From assembly GCA_963821025.1 (NCBI GenBank), contig CAWGCG010000003.1, positions 806,001 to 870,000 on the forward strand: 64,000 bases of DNA, given 5' to 3'. Position 1 is the stretch's first letter. Every line of letters begins with the position of its first letter. Shown here one piece after another: positions 33,008 through 39,905 of the stretch. The DNA comes from WHSW01 sp963821025. GTDB lineage: Bacteria > Actinomycetota > Thermoleophilia > Solirubrobacterales > 70-9. The translations under genes and the position numbers were made by a program. The notes below the pieces were generated by a model that saw only the letters and a list, made by a program, of their open reading frames with translations, did no database searches and was not told the origin of the DNA.

Positions 33008-33418
33008 TCAATCGCTCGCCCGGGCGAGCTCGAACCAGACACCGGAGGTGCGCCGGCGATCCAGCGCCCAGGGAGTCACGGTGTCCTCGAGATAGCGGCT
33101 GACCAACTCCTCCCAGAAGCGCTGATCCTCGATCGGCGGATCGGTGTAGACGTCGACGCGCATGGTCGAACCTCGCAGCGCCACCTCGGCGATCAAGGTG
33201 CGCTCAGACGAGCCGTGCTTTTCGATCCAGTGCCCGGCGAGCTGGACGACGAGAATCCGCACCATCCGCCGATCGCGGGAGTCGAGCTCGGCCAACCCGG
33301 CCTCGAAGGCGGCGACCTCCTCGCGAAACTCCTTCGAGTGCAGCCCCATTCGCGAGCTGGCGACGATCGGGGCGCGCCGCTCACGCCCGCCTCCGGCATC
33401 TGTCCCGGAGCTGGTCAT
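33008..33418 (-). CDS. Conserved hypothetical protein, 136 aa
   Basis: No family is recognised. The soluble, acidic product starts MTSSGTDAGGGRERRAPIVA and then shows FREEVAAFEAGLAELDSRDR, VRILVVQLAGHWIEKHGSSE, TLIAEVALRGSTMRVDVYTD and RTSGVWFELARASD. The strand-helix pattern and the GVWFELARAS ending are reminiscent of anti-sigma-factor/histidine-kinase-type ATPase (HATPase_c) C-termini, but the N, G1 and G2 boxes are not visible. Start ATG at 33418, overlapping the GNAT gene as ATGA. It is 46 nt upstream of tlyA on the same strand. Confidence 0.68.
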   Translation of the reverse strand: MTSSGTDAGGGRERRAPIVASSRMGLHSKEFREEVAAFEAGLAELDSRDRRMVRILVVQLAGHWIEKHGSSERTLIAEVALRGSTMRVDVYTDPPIEDQRFWEELVSRYLEDTVTPWALDRRRTSGVWFELARASD

Positions 33419-33861
33419 TGACGCATCATCACGAGGAATTCGCCTTCCTTGCTCTGCAGAACGTCGGTCTGCTCGAAACCATGCGCGATCGCCACCCGGC
33501 GCGATCGCTCGTTCCAATCGAGGATCAGCAGACGCATCCGCTGAGGCTCGAACTCACGAGCGGCGAAGTCGAGCACCGCGGCGACGAACCCGCGGCCGCG
33601 CCCCCGGCCGACGAGGTCCGGGCGCATCCCGTAGCCGACGTCGAGAGTGCCGGGCTCCGCCACGGCACCCGGAACCCGGGCCTCGACGCCGAAGCAGCAA
33701 TACCCGATCAGCTCGCCGTCGGCTTCCACCGCCCAGAACCCTCGCGAGGCGTCGACGACCTCGGCCACGTCGTAGGTCGCGTAGCGGCCCGGGTAGCGCC
33801 AGGTGGCAATCGCCTCGGCATCCGCGTCGGTCAGCGCCCCGACCGAGTTGTGCAACATCAA
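33415..33861 (-). CDS. GNAT family N-acetyltransferase, 148 aa
   Basis: GNAT acyltransferase. It shows EADGELIGYCCFGVEARVPG (beta4 area), LDVGYGMRPDLVGRGRGRGF (motif A with GRGRG CoA loop), VAAVLDFAAREFEPQRMRLL and LDWNERSRRVAIAHGFEQTD (motif B, N-x2-S/A-R-x3-x-x-GF), and ends KEGEFLVMMRQ. This resembles RimJ/RimL-like acetyltransferases. The ATG at 33861 starts MMLHNSVGALTDADAEAIAT. It is coupled to the following small gene by ATGA overlap. Confidence 0.86.
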   Translation of the reverse strand: MMLHNSVGALTDADAEAIATWRYPGRYATYDVAEVVDASRGFWAVEADGELIGYCCFGVEARVPGAVAEPGTLDVGYGMRPDLVGRGRGRGFVAAVLDFAAREFEPQRMRLLILDWNERSRRVAIAHGFEQTDVLQSKEGEFLVMMRQ

Positions 33862-33896
33862 GGCCAGTATCGCTCACGTCCGTACCCGTGGCTGTG

Positions 33897-33935
33897 AGAA
33901 AAAACGAGGCGCCCCGCACTTCGCGGGGCGCCTCG
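33897..33935 (-). terminator. Strong intrinsic terminator for the 33992-34351 membrane-protein gene
   Basis: Two 13-nt arms (33905-33917 and 33923-33935) pair perfectly around the 5-nt loop ACTTC. On the minus strand the stem is followed by a T6 run (33904-33899). It lies 56 nt beyond the stop of the minus-strand gene at 33992 and just before the GNAT gene, so it separates the two. Confidence 0.85.
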
Positions 33936-33991
33936 GGGTACAGGGAGGAGAGATATGCGTTTTTTGTCTGTGGGAGGTAGGCCGGGCGTAC

Positions 33992-34351
33992 TCAGGCGCC
34001 GTGGGGCGAGCTGAACCGCGTCGAAGCGGTCAGCGCGACCAAAGCGGCACCAATGCCGACCAAAAAGACCGTTGCGAACCACTCGCTCGTCGCCAGCCCG
34101 ATCGCGGCGCCGCCGAGGACGGCCGCGAGCGCGAGCACGTAGTCGAAGCCGGCGTGCGCAGCGATCGACACGCTGCGCCCGGGCCCGCCGGCCTCAATCG
34201 CGAGGCCGAACAGGACGACGCCGAGCAACACGGTGACCACCGACGCTGCCGGGCCGAAGCCGAGCAGGAACGGCGCGATCATGATCACCGGGGCGGCAAA
34301 CATCTCGACCACGCTGTGGACGGAGAGTGGGATTCCTCTCATAACATCCAC
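33992..34351 (-). CDS. Small SPW-like integral membrane protein, 119 aa
   Basis: About four hydrophobic helices: SVHSVVEMFAAPVIMIAPFL, LGFGPAASVVTVLLGVVLFG, AAHAGFDYVLALAAVLGGAA and EWFATVFLVGIGAALVALTA. The length and layout resemble SPW-repeat proteins of actinobacteria, though a clear Ser-Pro-Trp motif is not visible. Function unknown. The ATG at 34351 (MDVMRG) is used; the internal ATG four codons later is an alternative. A perfect CRP-type palindrome lies 29 nt upstream of the start and a strong terminator follows the gene, so it is a monocistronic, probably regulated unit. Confidence 0.75.
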   Translation of the reverse strand: MDVMRGIPLSVHSVVEMFAAPVIMIAPFLLGFGPAASVVTVLLGVVLFGLAIEAGGPGRSVSIAAHAGFDYVLALAAVLGGAAIGLATSEWFATVFLVGIGAALVALTASTRFSSPHGA

Positions 34352-34379
34352 CAGCGTACGAACGTATGTGCGATCCGGG

Positions 34380-34395
34380 TGTGACCGCGGTCACA
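34380..34395. promoter_or_regulatory. Perfect CRP/GlxR-type operator palindrome
   Basis: TGTGACCGCGGTCACA is a 16-nt perfect palindrome matching the cAMP-receptor-protein family consensus TGTGA-N6-TCACA in all fixed positions. It lies between the start of the small membrane protein gene (34351, minus) and the end of dxs (34436). Its distance from the start (29 nt) suits a regulator acting at that gene's promoter. Actinobacterial GlxR-type regulators use the same half-sites. Confidence 0.6.
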
Positions 34396-34435
34396 GAAAA
34401 CCGCCCTCGTTTCTCGCTCTGAGCGAACTCAGCCT

Positions 34436-36460
34436 CTAGCGCGAGACCGGCTCGCGCGCGCCGAGCGCCGCGGTCACCCGGTCGGCGACCACGGGACCGG
34501 TGAGCCCGACCTCCTCGCGCAACAAGGCCGGCTTGCCGTGCGTCACGTAGCGGTCGGGCAGCCCGATCCGCAGGACGCGCGCGCGCTCGTCGCCGGACTC
34601 TCCGAACGCGTCCTCGAGATGTTCGAGCACGGCCGAGCCGAAGCCGCCCGGAAGCACGTTCTCCTCGATCGTCACGACCAGTTCGTGTTCGGCCGCCAGT
34701 TGCTCGACCAGCGTCTCGTCGAGCGGCTTCGCGAAACGCGCATCGGCGACGGTCACCGAGAGGTCGTGTTCGGCCAGCAGCGCCGCGGCATCGAGCGCGA
34801 CGCGGACTCCGTAGCCGTAGCCGATCAGCGCCACCCGCTCCCCCGCCCTCAGCACCTCTCCGGCACCGATCGGGATCTCACGCGCGCGGTCGGGCAGGGG
34901 GACTCCCTCGGCGGTCCCGCGGGGGTAACGGAAGGCGACCGGCCCGTCGTCGTGGGCGAGCGCCGTCCGCAACATGTGGCAGAGCATCGCCTCGTCGCGG
35001 GGGGCCATCACGATCACGTTCGGCAGGGCGCGCAGGTAGGAGATGTCGAAGGCCCCGTGGTGGGTGGGCCCGTCGTCGCCGACCAGGCCGGCGCGGTCCA
35101 TCGCGAAGACTACGTTCAGCTTCTGCAGGCAGACGTCGTGGACGATCTGGTCGTAGGCGCGCTGGAGGAAGGTCGAATAGATCGCGCAGACCGGCTTCGC
35201 GCCCTGCAGCGCGAGGCCGGCGGCGAACAGCACCGCGTCCTGCTCGGCGATGCCTACGTCGTAGTACTGGTCGGGGCATTCGCGCTCGAGTTCGGTCAGC
35301 CCGGTGCCCCCCGCCATCGCCGCTGTGATCCCGATCACCCGCGGGTCGCGCTTGGCCTCGATCACGAGCGCGTCGCCGAAGACCGAGGTGTAGGCCGGCG
35401 GCGGCTTCGGTGGTTCCTCCTCTTTGGGACGGATGCCCTCGCTCATCTCGCCACGGGTCAGCGGCGGCTTCGCCGGCGCCGGCTTCGGCGCCAGCTCGCG
35501 GGCCACGATCGACCCCGGCTTGGCCGCATGCCACTTCTCCATCCCCTCGAGCCCGCCCTCCTCTGCCGGCCCGAACCCCTTGCCCTTGACCGTGTGGATG
35601 TGGACGACGACCGGGCGGTCGGCTTCGAACGCGGCCTCGAGGTTCGAGCGCAGGGCGGTCACGTCATGACCGTCGATCGGACCCATGTAGGCGAGGTCGA
35701 GCTCCTCGAACAACAGCCCGGGCGCGGCGTGTGCCTTGATCGCCGACTTGATCTCGGGCCCGATCCGCCCGATCCGCTCGCCCAGGCCCAGGGGCAGCTT
35801 GGTCAGCCGCGACTCGACCTCCTCGCGGGCGTGGTAGAGCTTCGGGTTGGCCCGCAGGCGCTGGAAGGAACGCGCGATCGCGCCGACGTTGGGCGAGATC
35901 GACATCCCGTTGTCGTTCAACACGATCACGATCGGGGTCTGCAGACCGCCGGCATTGTGGAGGGCCTCGAACGCCACTCCGCCGGTCAGGGCACCGTCCC
36001 CGATCACCGCGACGACTCGGCCGTCGTCGCCAATCCCGTGGCGCATCGCCTCCTTGAGCCCAACCGCGTAGCCGATCGAGGTCGAGGCGTGACCGGCACC
36101 CATGATGTCGTGGTCGGATTCGAACACCGAGCAAAAGGGCGCCAGGCCGTCGTACTGGCGGATCGTCTCGAGCCTGTTCGCGCGGCCGGTGAGCACCTTG
36201 TGCGGGTAGGCCTGGTGGCCGACGTCCCAGAGGATCTTGTCGCGCGGCGAATCGAGCAGGCAGTGCAGCACCGTGGTCAGCTCGCAGGTGCCGAGGTTGG
36301 CGCCGAAGTGGCCGCCGATCTCGCCGATCGTGTCGATGATCAGCTCGCGCACCTCCTGCGCGATCGTGGCCAGCTCCTCGTCCGAGCGAGCCGAGAGATC
36401 GTCGGGGCCGGCGATCGAGTCGAGCAGGCGAACGCCGGGCGTGTCGTCCTCAGTGGTCAT
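34436..36460 (-). CDS. dxs: 1-deoxy-D-xylulose-5-phosphate synthase
   Basis: First enzyme of the MEP isoprenoid pathway, condensing pyruvate and glyceraldehyde-3-phosphate with thiamine diphosphate (674 aa). It shows WDVGHQAYPHKVLTGRANRL, GAGHASTSIGYAVGLKEAMR, the ThDP loop AVIGDGALTGGVAFEALHNA then VIVLNDNGMSISPNVGAIAR, YMGPIDGHDVTALRSNLEAA and, in the pyrimidine domain, YYDVGIAEQDAVLFAAGLAL. The C-terminal domain ends with KPALLREEVGLTG. A Lys/Pro-rich interdomain linker (residues about 300-350, PKPAPAKPPLTRGEMSEGIR) is longer than usual. Start ATG at 36460. It is 37 nt downstream of the polyprenyl synthase gene, making a small isoprenoid operon. Confidence 0.97.
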   Translation of the reverse strand: MTTEDDTPGVRLLDSIAGPDDLSARSDEELATIAQEVRELIIDTIGEIGGHFGANLGTCELTTVLHCLLDSPRDKILWDVGHQAYPHKVLTGRANRLETIRQYDGLAPFCSVFESDHDIMGAGHASTSIGYAVGLKEAMRHGIGDDGRVVAVIGDGALTGGVAFEALHNAGGLQTPIVIVLNDNGMSISPNVGAIARSFQRLRANPKLYHAREEVESRLTKLPLGLGERIGRIGPEIKSAIKAHAAPGLLFEELDLAYMGPIDGHDVTALRSNLEAAFEADRPVVVHIHTVKGKGFGPAEEGGLEGMEKWHAAKPGSIVARELAPKPAPAKPPLTRGEMSEGIRPKEEEPPKPPPAYTSVFGDALVIEAKRDPRVIGITAAMAGGTGLTELERECPDQYYDVGIAEQDAVLFAAGLALQGAKPVCAIYSTFLQRAYDQIVHDVCLQKLNVVFAMDRAGLVGDDGPTHHGAFDISYLRALPNVIVMAPRDEAMLCHMLRTALAHDDGPVAFRYPRGTAEGVPLPDRAREIPIGAGEVLRAGERVALIGYGYGVRVALDAAALLAEHDLSVTVADARFAKPLDETLVEQLAAEHELVVTIEENVLPGGFGSAVLEHLEDAFGESGDERARVLRIGLPDRYVTHGKPALLREEVGLTGPVVADRVTAALGAREPVSR

Positions 36461-36497
36461 TCGAGAGCCTTGGATTGTCGCAGCCCGAGGCCGCGCA

Positions 36498-37370
36498 CTA
36501 GCGGCGCCGGGTGTGGATGTAGTCGGCGACCAGCTCCAGGTCGGCGGTCTCGCCTTCGACCTCGCGCAATGCCGCGAGCGCATTCGCGCGAGACTCGGCT
36601 GCCAGCTCGCGTGCCCGCTCGAGGCCGAACAGACTGACGTAGGTGAGCTTGCCGTGGCGCTCGTCCGAGCCTTGGGGCTTGCCGAGTTGCTCGTCCGAGC
36701 CGGTCACGTCGAGGATGTCGTCGACGATCTGAAACAGGACCCCGAGCTCGTCGGCGAAGCGCCGGTAGGCGGCCATCGGCTCGCTCCCGAGGCCGGCGAG
36801 GATCAGCGGCACGGTGACGCTGGCGGCGATCAGCCGCCCGGTCTTGAGCGCGTGCAGCTCGCGCAGGTCGTCGGCGTCGAGGTCAGCGCCCGCGGTCACA
36901 TCGCGGTACTGGCCGCCGACCATGCCGGCGGCTCCCGTGGCCGCGACCAGCTCGGCGAGGGCGTCGAGGACGCGCTCGGGATCGTCGGCCTGACAAACGC
37001 AGAAATGGCGGATCGCCTCGGCGAACAGGCCGTCGCCGGCAAGGATGGCGACGTCCTCGCCGAAGACGACGTGCGAGGTTGGACGACCCCGACGCAGCTC
37101 GTCGTCATCCATCGCCGGCAGGTCGTCATGGATCAGCGAGTAGGTGTGAATCAGCTCGATCGCCGCCGCCGCCGGCAATAGGTGACCCGGGTCGGCGCCC
37201 GCCGCGCGCGCCGCCGCCAGGCAGAGCACCGGACGGATCCGCTTGCCGCCGGCCAGCAACGAGTAGCGCATCGCCTCGTCGAGCCCCGCGGTCGCCGACC
37301 GGTCGGAGAAGCTCAGCTCGCCGAGGTAGTCCTCGACCATCCCCCGCAGGTCCTCGGGGTACGCGGCCAC
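36498..37370 (-). CDS. ispA: Polyprenyl diphosphate synthase (FPP/GGPP synthase type)
   Basis: Short-chain trans-prenyltransferase of 290 aa. YSLLAGGKRIRPVLCLAAAR is the GKRxRP motif. LIHTYSLIHDDLPAMDDDEL is the first Asp-rich motif (DDLPAMDDD), with the two-residue insertion typical of bacterial FPP/GGPP synthases. TSHVVFGEDVAILAGDGLFA, YRDV, LHALKTGRLI and FQIVDDILDVTGSDEQLGKP (second Asp-rich motif DDILD) follow. The GTG at 37370 (VAAYPEDLRG) is used as start; it lies 10 nt after the xseB-like stop. It sits upstream of dxs, supplying the MEP products to chain elongation. Confidence 0.94.
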   Translation of the reverse strand: MAAYPEDLRGMVEDYLGELSFSDRSATAGLDEAMRYSLLAGGKRIRPVLCLAAARAAGADPGHLLPAAAAIELIHTYSLIHDDLPAMDDDELRRGRPTSHVVFGEDVAILAGDGLFAEAIRHFCVCQADDPERVLDALAELVAATGAAGMVGGQYRDVTAGADLDADDLRELHALKTGRLIAASVTVPLILAGLGSEPMAAYRRFADELGVLFQIVDDILDVTGSDEQLGKPQGSDERHGKLTYVSLFGLERARELAAESRANALAALREVEGETADLELVADYIHTRRR

Positions 37371-37380
37371 GGCGGGTACC

Positions 37381-37575
37381 TCAGGCCTCGTCGGCCTCGG
37401 CCTCGCGCAACGCCCGATCGATCTCGTTGCCGGCCCGGCTGACGAGCTCGGCCGCCTCGCGGGCCAGCGTCGCCGCCTGCTCGTCGGCAAGGTCTGGGTC
37501 GCGCAGGCGCTCGGCGATCGTCCTCAGCTCGTCGGCCAGTCCACGCACCTGCGCCGCCGGATCACGGTCGTTCAC
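37381..37575 (-). CDS. xseB: Putative exodeoxyribonuclease VII small subunit (XseB-like), 64 aa
   Basis: A 64-residue helical protein: MNDRDPAAQVRGLADELRTI, ERLRDPDLADEQAATLAREA and AELVSRAGNEIDRALREAEA. The pattern (paired amphipathic helices with ER-x-D ... LA-x-EA ... L-x-R-x2) is that of the XseB family, which is short and poorly conserved. The gene position between nusB and the prenyl synthase is that of xseB in many bacteria. No xseA is adjacent, unusual for this pair. It overlaps nusB by ATGA. Confidence 0.5.
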   Translation of the reverse strand: MNDRDPAAQVRGLADELRTIAERLRDPDLADEQAATLAREAAELVSRAGNEIDRALREAEADEA

Positions 37576-37955
37576 GAGGGCGCCTGCTCGAGCTCGCTCG
37601 CCGCGGCGCCGAGGATCCCGTTGACGAACCCGGGCGCATCGGCGCCGCAGTACTCCTTCGCCAGGTTGACCGCCTCATCGATCGCGACCTCGGTCGGGAT
37701 GTCGTCTCGGTAGCGCAGCTCATAGAGCGCAACCCGCATCACGTTGCGTTCCAGGGTCGCGATCCGGTCGAGCTCCCAGCCACGCGAGCGCCGGCCGATC
37801 TCCTCGTCGAGCGCCGCCAGCTCGCCGTCGGCGCCCTCCGCGAGCTCGCGCGTGAACGGCTTCGCTCCCTCGAGCAGCTCAGCGAGCGATCGCCCGGTGA
37901 CCTCGCGCTGGTAGAGCGCGAACACGGCATCGCGGCGTTGATCGGATCGGCGCAT
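37572..37955 (-). CDS. nusB: Transcription antitermination factor NusB
   Basis: A 127-aa RNA-binding protein that acts with NusE in rRNA antitermination. MRRSDQRRDAVFALYQREVT opens the family fold. DRIATLERNVMRVALYELRY, then DIPTEVAIDEAVNLAKEYCG and FVNGILGAAASEL, form the characteristic C-terminal signature. It is in the conserved efp-nusB arrangement of actinobacteria, but here a DUF559 gene is interposed between them. Start ATG at 37955. Confidence 0.96.
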   Translation of the reverse strand: MRRSDQRRDAVFALYQREVTGRSLAELLEGAKPFTRELAEGADGELAALDEEIGRRSRGWELDRIATLERNVMRVALYELRYRDDIPTEVAIDEAVNLAKEYCGADAPGFVNGILGAAASELEQAPS

Positions 37956-37965
37956 TGCCCTCAGC

Positions 37966-38913
37966 CTACGCGTCCCCGAATCGCCGAGCCGAGCCTCGGT
38001 CAGCCTGAGGCTGACGAATCCTCGGCTCGGCGGTCGGCGCGCCGGCGAGGCGGATGCGCCGCAGCGTGGCGGCGCGGTCGCCGACGGCCTGGCGCCAGGT
38101 CACCCGCAGGACGGTTTCGCCGTCGGCCTCGAGCAGCGCTTGACGCTCGACATCGTCCTCGCGTGCGAGCTTCTGGTCGTGCCAGGCGGCCCCATCGGCC
38201 TCGATGATCAGCCGCTCGTGCGGCCAGCGAAAGTCCGGTTTGATCCAGCGGCCGGCGACGCGGATCGGCTTGTTCACATCGGGCGCGACCAAACCGCCGT
38301 CGGCGATCAGATCGAAAACGATGTTCTCGAGCTCGCTGGCAGTCGGCACATGGCCATCTGCGAGCAGGGCTCGCAGCTTTCGCACGCCCCGGCAGGGGGC
38401 GAGCCGGTCGATCACCTCGACCAGGCGACGGAGGCTGATCAGATGCGAGGCCTGGCCACGGCGCACGGCCGCTCGCAGCTCGCGGCGGCCGCAGATCGCC
38501 GCCAGGTCGAGGACGGTCCGCGCCGGGGTGGTCACCGGGATCTGCGCTCGCCGGGTCAGGTCGCGGCGCTCGAGCCTGGCGCTCTGGTGGACCTCGATCC
38601 CGGCGTGCTCGCGGCGCTCGCGTTCGGGCACGGTGACCGCCGGGAGCCGGTCCGTTCGCTCGAGTAGCCCCCAGAGCTCTGCGGCAGACCGGTGGCTGAG
38701 TACCGCGTGCGTCCCGCAGGCCTTGACCGCGGCGAGCCAGCGAGCCTCGCGCGCGAGTGTCGCGTGGCCCACCGCGTAAACGCCGCGGTGGACGCGGTGG
38801 AGCCGTCCGTTTCGCACGCGGACGAGGATCGCCTGGCGCGAGAGCCCGACCGCGGCCAATTCCTCGACCGAGAGCACCCCCCACTCGCCCGCCGCGAGCT
38901 CCGCCACCCGCAT
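37966..38913 (-). CDS. AbiEi-antitoxin-like domain plus DUF559 (VSR-like nuclease fold) protein
   Basis: A 315-aa protein. Residues about 1-85 form the AbiEi N-terminal winged-helix region (LAAGEWGVLSVEELAAVGLS, then GRLHRVHRGVYAVGHATLAR and AVLSHRSAAELWGL). The middle contains VTTPARTVLDLAAICGRREL. The C-terminal DUF559 domain shows VNKPIRVAGRWIKPDFRWPH, LIIEADGAAWHDQKLAREDD and VLRVTWRQA, which fit a PD-(D/E)xK/VSR-type nuclease core (PDF...E-x-D). Start ATG at 38913; an upstream ATG at 39006 extends into the repeat. No AbiEii toxin gene is adjacent, so it is a solo member of a family found in many copies per actinobacterial genome. Imperfect direct repeats lie at both ends of the gene. Confidence 0.82.
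   Translation of the reverse strand: MRVAELAAGEWGVLSVEELAAVGLSRQAILVRVRNGRLHRVHRGVYAVGHATLAREARWLAAVKACGTHAVLSHRSAAELWGLLERTDRLPAVTVPERERREHAGIEVHQSARLERRDLTRRAQIPVTTPARTVLDLAAICGRRELRAAVRRGQASHLISLRRLVEVIDRLAPCRGVRKLRALLADGHVPTASELENIVFDLIADGGLVAPDVNKPIRVAGRWIKPDFRWPHERLIIEADGAAWHDQKLAREDDVERQALLEADGETVLRVTWRQAVGDRAATLRRIRLAGAPTAEPRIRQPQADRGSARRFGDA
37984..38033. repeat. Palindromic direct repeat A, at the 3' end of the DUF559 gene
   Basis: A 50-nt element beginning CCGAGCCGAG and ending CTCGGCTCGGCGG, with inner arms GTCAGCCT / AGGCTGAC, so it can fold into a long hairpin. It aligns without gaps to repeat B with about 39 of 50 identical positions (hand count). It lies inside the last codons of the DUF559 gene. 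Confidence 0.6.
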
Positions 38914-38919
38914 GTCGCG

Positions 38920-38969
38920 CCGAGTCGAGGCTGAGTCAGTGTCAGGCTGACAAAGGCTCGGGTCGGCGG
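38920..38969. repeat. Palindromic direct repeat B, upstream of the DUF559 gene start
   Basis: A 50-nt copy of repeat A in the same orientation (shared CCGAG, GTCAG, AGGCTGAC and TCGGCGG blocks), starting 6 nt upstream of the DUF559 start codon. Its palindrome is less perfect. Both copies bracket the gene between nusB and efp. Confidence 0.55.
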
Positions 38970-39045
38970 CGTCGGAGGGCACCGCGCGAGCGTGGCGCGG
39001 GACCACGCACGGATCTAGGGCCGAGTGTGGCTCGAGTGTGGCGAC

Positions 39046-39606
39046 TCAGGCGCGGGAGACGTACTCGCCGTTGCGGGTGTCGACGCGGACGCGGTCGCCC
39101 TCGTTGACGAACAGCGGCACCTGGACGACCACCCCGGACTCGAGCGTCGCCGGCTTGGTGCCGCCGCCCGAGGCGGTGTCGCCTTTGAGGCCGGGATCGG
39201 TCCGGGTCACGGTCATGTCGACAGCGCTCGCGACCTGGACGCCCGCCGGGCGCTCGTCGACTAGGAGCAGGTCGACGTTGTCGTTCGGCAGCACCCAGCG
39301 CATCTCCTCGCCGATCGAGTCCTTCGGGATCTCGGTCTGCTCGTAGGACTGCGTGTCCATGAACACCGCCGCGTCGCCGGAGTCGTAGAGATATTGCATC
39401 TTGCGGCTCTCGGTCCGCACCGGTCGGAACTTCTCCCCGGCGCGAAAGGTCTTGTCGACGACATTGCCGTCACCGACGCGGCGCAGCTTCGTGCGCACGA
39501 ACGCCCCGCCCTTGCCCGGCTTCACGTGCTGAAACTCGACGATTCGGTAGATCGTCCCGTCGACCTCGACGTGAGTCCCGTTCTTGAACTGGTTTGTGCT
39601 GATCAA
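39046..39606 (-). CDS. efp: Translation elongation factor P
   Basis: Ribosomal factor relieving polyproline stalls (186 aa, full length). KOW-like domain I: MISTNQFKNGTHVEVDGTIY, then FQHVKPGKGGAFVRTKLRRV with Lys at the tip of the conserved loop (KPGKGGA). OB domains II and III: SYEQTEIPKDSIGEEMRWVL, GVQVASAVDMTVTRTDPGLK and LFVNEGDRVRVDTRNGEYVS. The start codon is TTG at 39606 at precisely the family's Met1 position, with no Shine-Dalgarno sequence and a GC-rich hairpin just upstream. Its downstream genes are DUF559 and nusB. Confidence 0.96.
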   Translation of the reverse strand: MISTNQFKNGTHVEVDGTIYRIVEFQHVKPGKGGAFVRTKLRRVGDGNVVDKTFRAGEKFRPVRTESRKMQYLYDSGDAAVFMDTQSYEQTEIPKDSIGEEMRWVLPNDNVDLLLVDERPAGVQVASAVDMTVTRTDPGLKGDTASGGGTKPATLESGVVVQVPLFVNEGDRVRVDTRNGEYVSRA

Positions 39607-39905
39607 GGCGTCGGAGGGTACCGACGACGCCTCGAACTCAGGTGAGCTTCCTGCCTAACGGCGGGGACGGCGTGAACAAGTTCGCGCTCCCGGCCCTCCG
39701 GCGCCGGGTCGTCGCCGGCGCCGCGCCTGCCAACGGGCAGCCCTCCAGGCAGGCGAGCGGTCGCGACGGAAAGGATCCCGACGCGATCACCTGGACGGCA
39801 GTGCGCTGGGGGATCGCGGCGGCCGGCATCTTCCCGCAGAAGGACTGACCCCAAGTCCGCCGGGCGCGGAGGGTAGCGAGCGGCCCGATGGCTAGGCTCC
39901 CGCCG
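39607..39905. other. Divergent intergenic region between efp and the M42 peptidase gene, with a hairpin at the efp start
   Basis: No secure gene is seen. GGCGTC (39607-39612) and GACGCC (39626-39631) pair around a GC-rich loop that directly abuts the efp TTG start. A plus-strand open frame of 68 codons at 39642-39848 (GTG start) has no strong ribosome site or recognised family and is not annotated. The remainder must contain promoters for both directions. Confidence 0.45.

Noticed and set aside
34538..36637. A 699-codon plus-strand open frame opposite dxs
   Set aside because: Antisense to an intact Dxs with all thiamine motifs; composition is typical of a shadow.
39642..39848. 68-codon plus-strand open frame between efp and the M42 gene
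   Set aside because: No recognised family, no ribosome site, and no conserved features; kept as intergenic with low confidence of coding.
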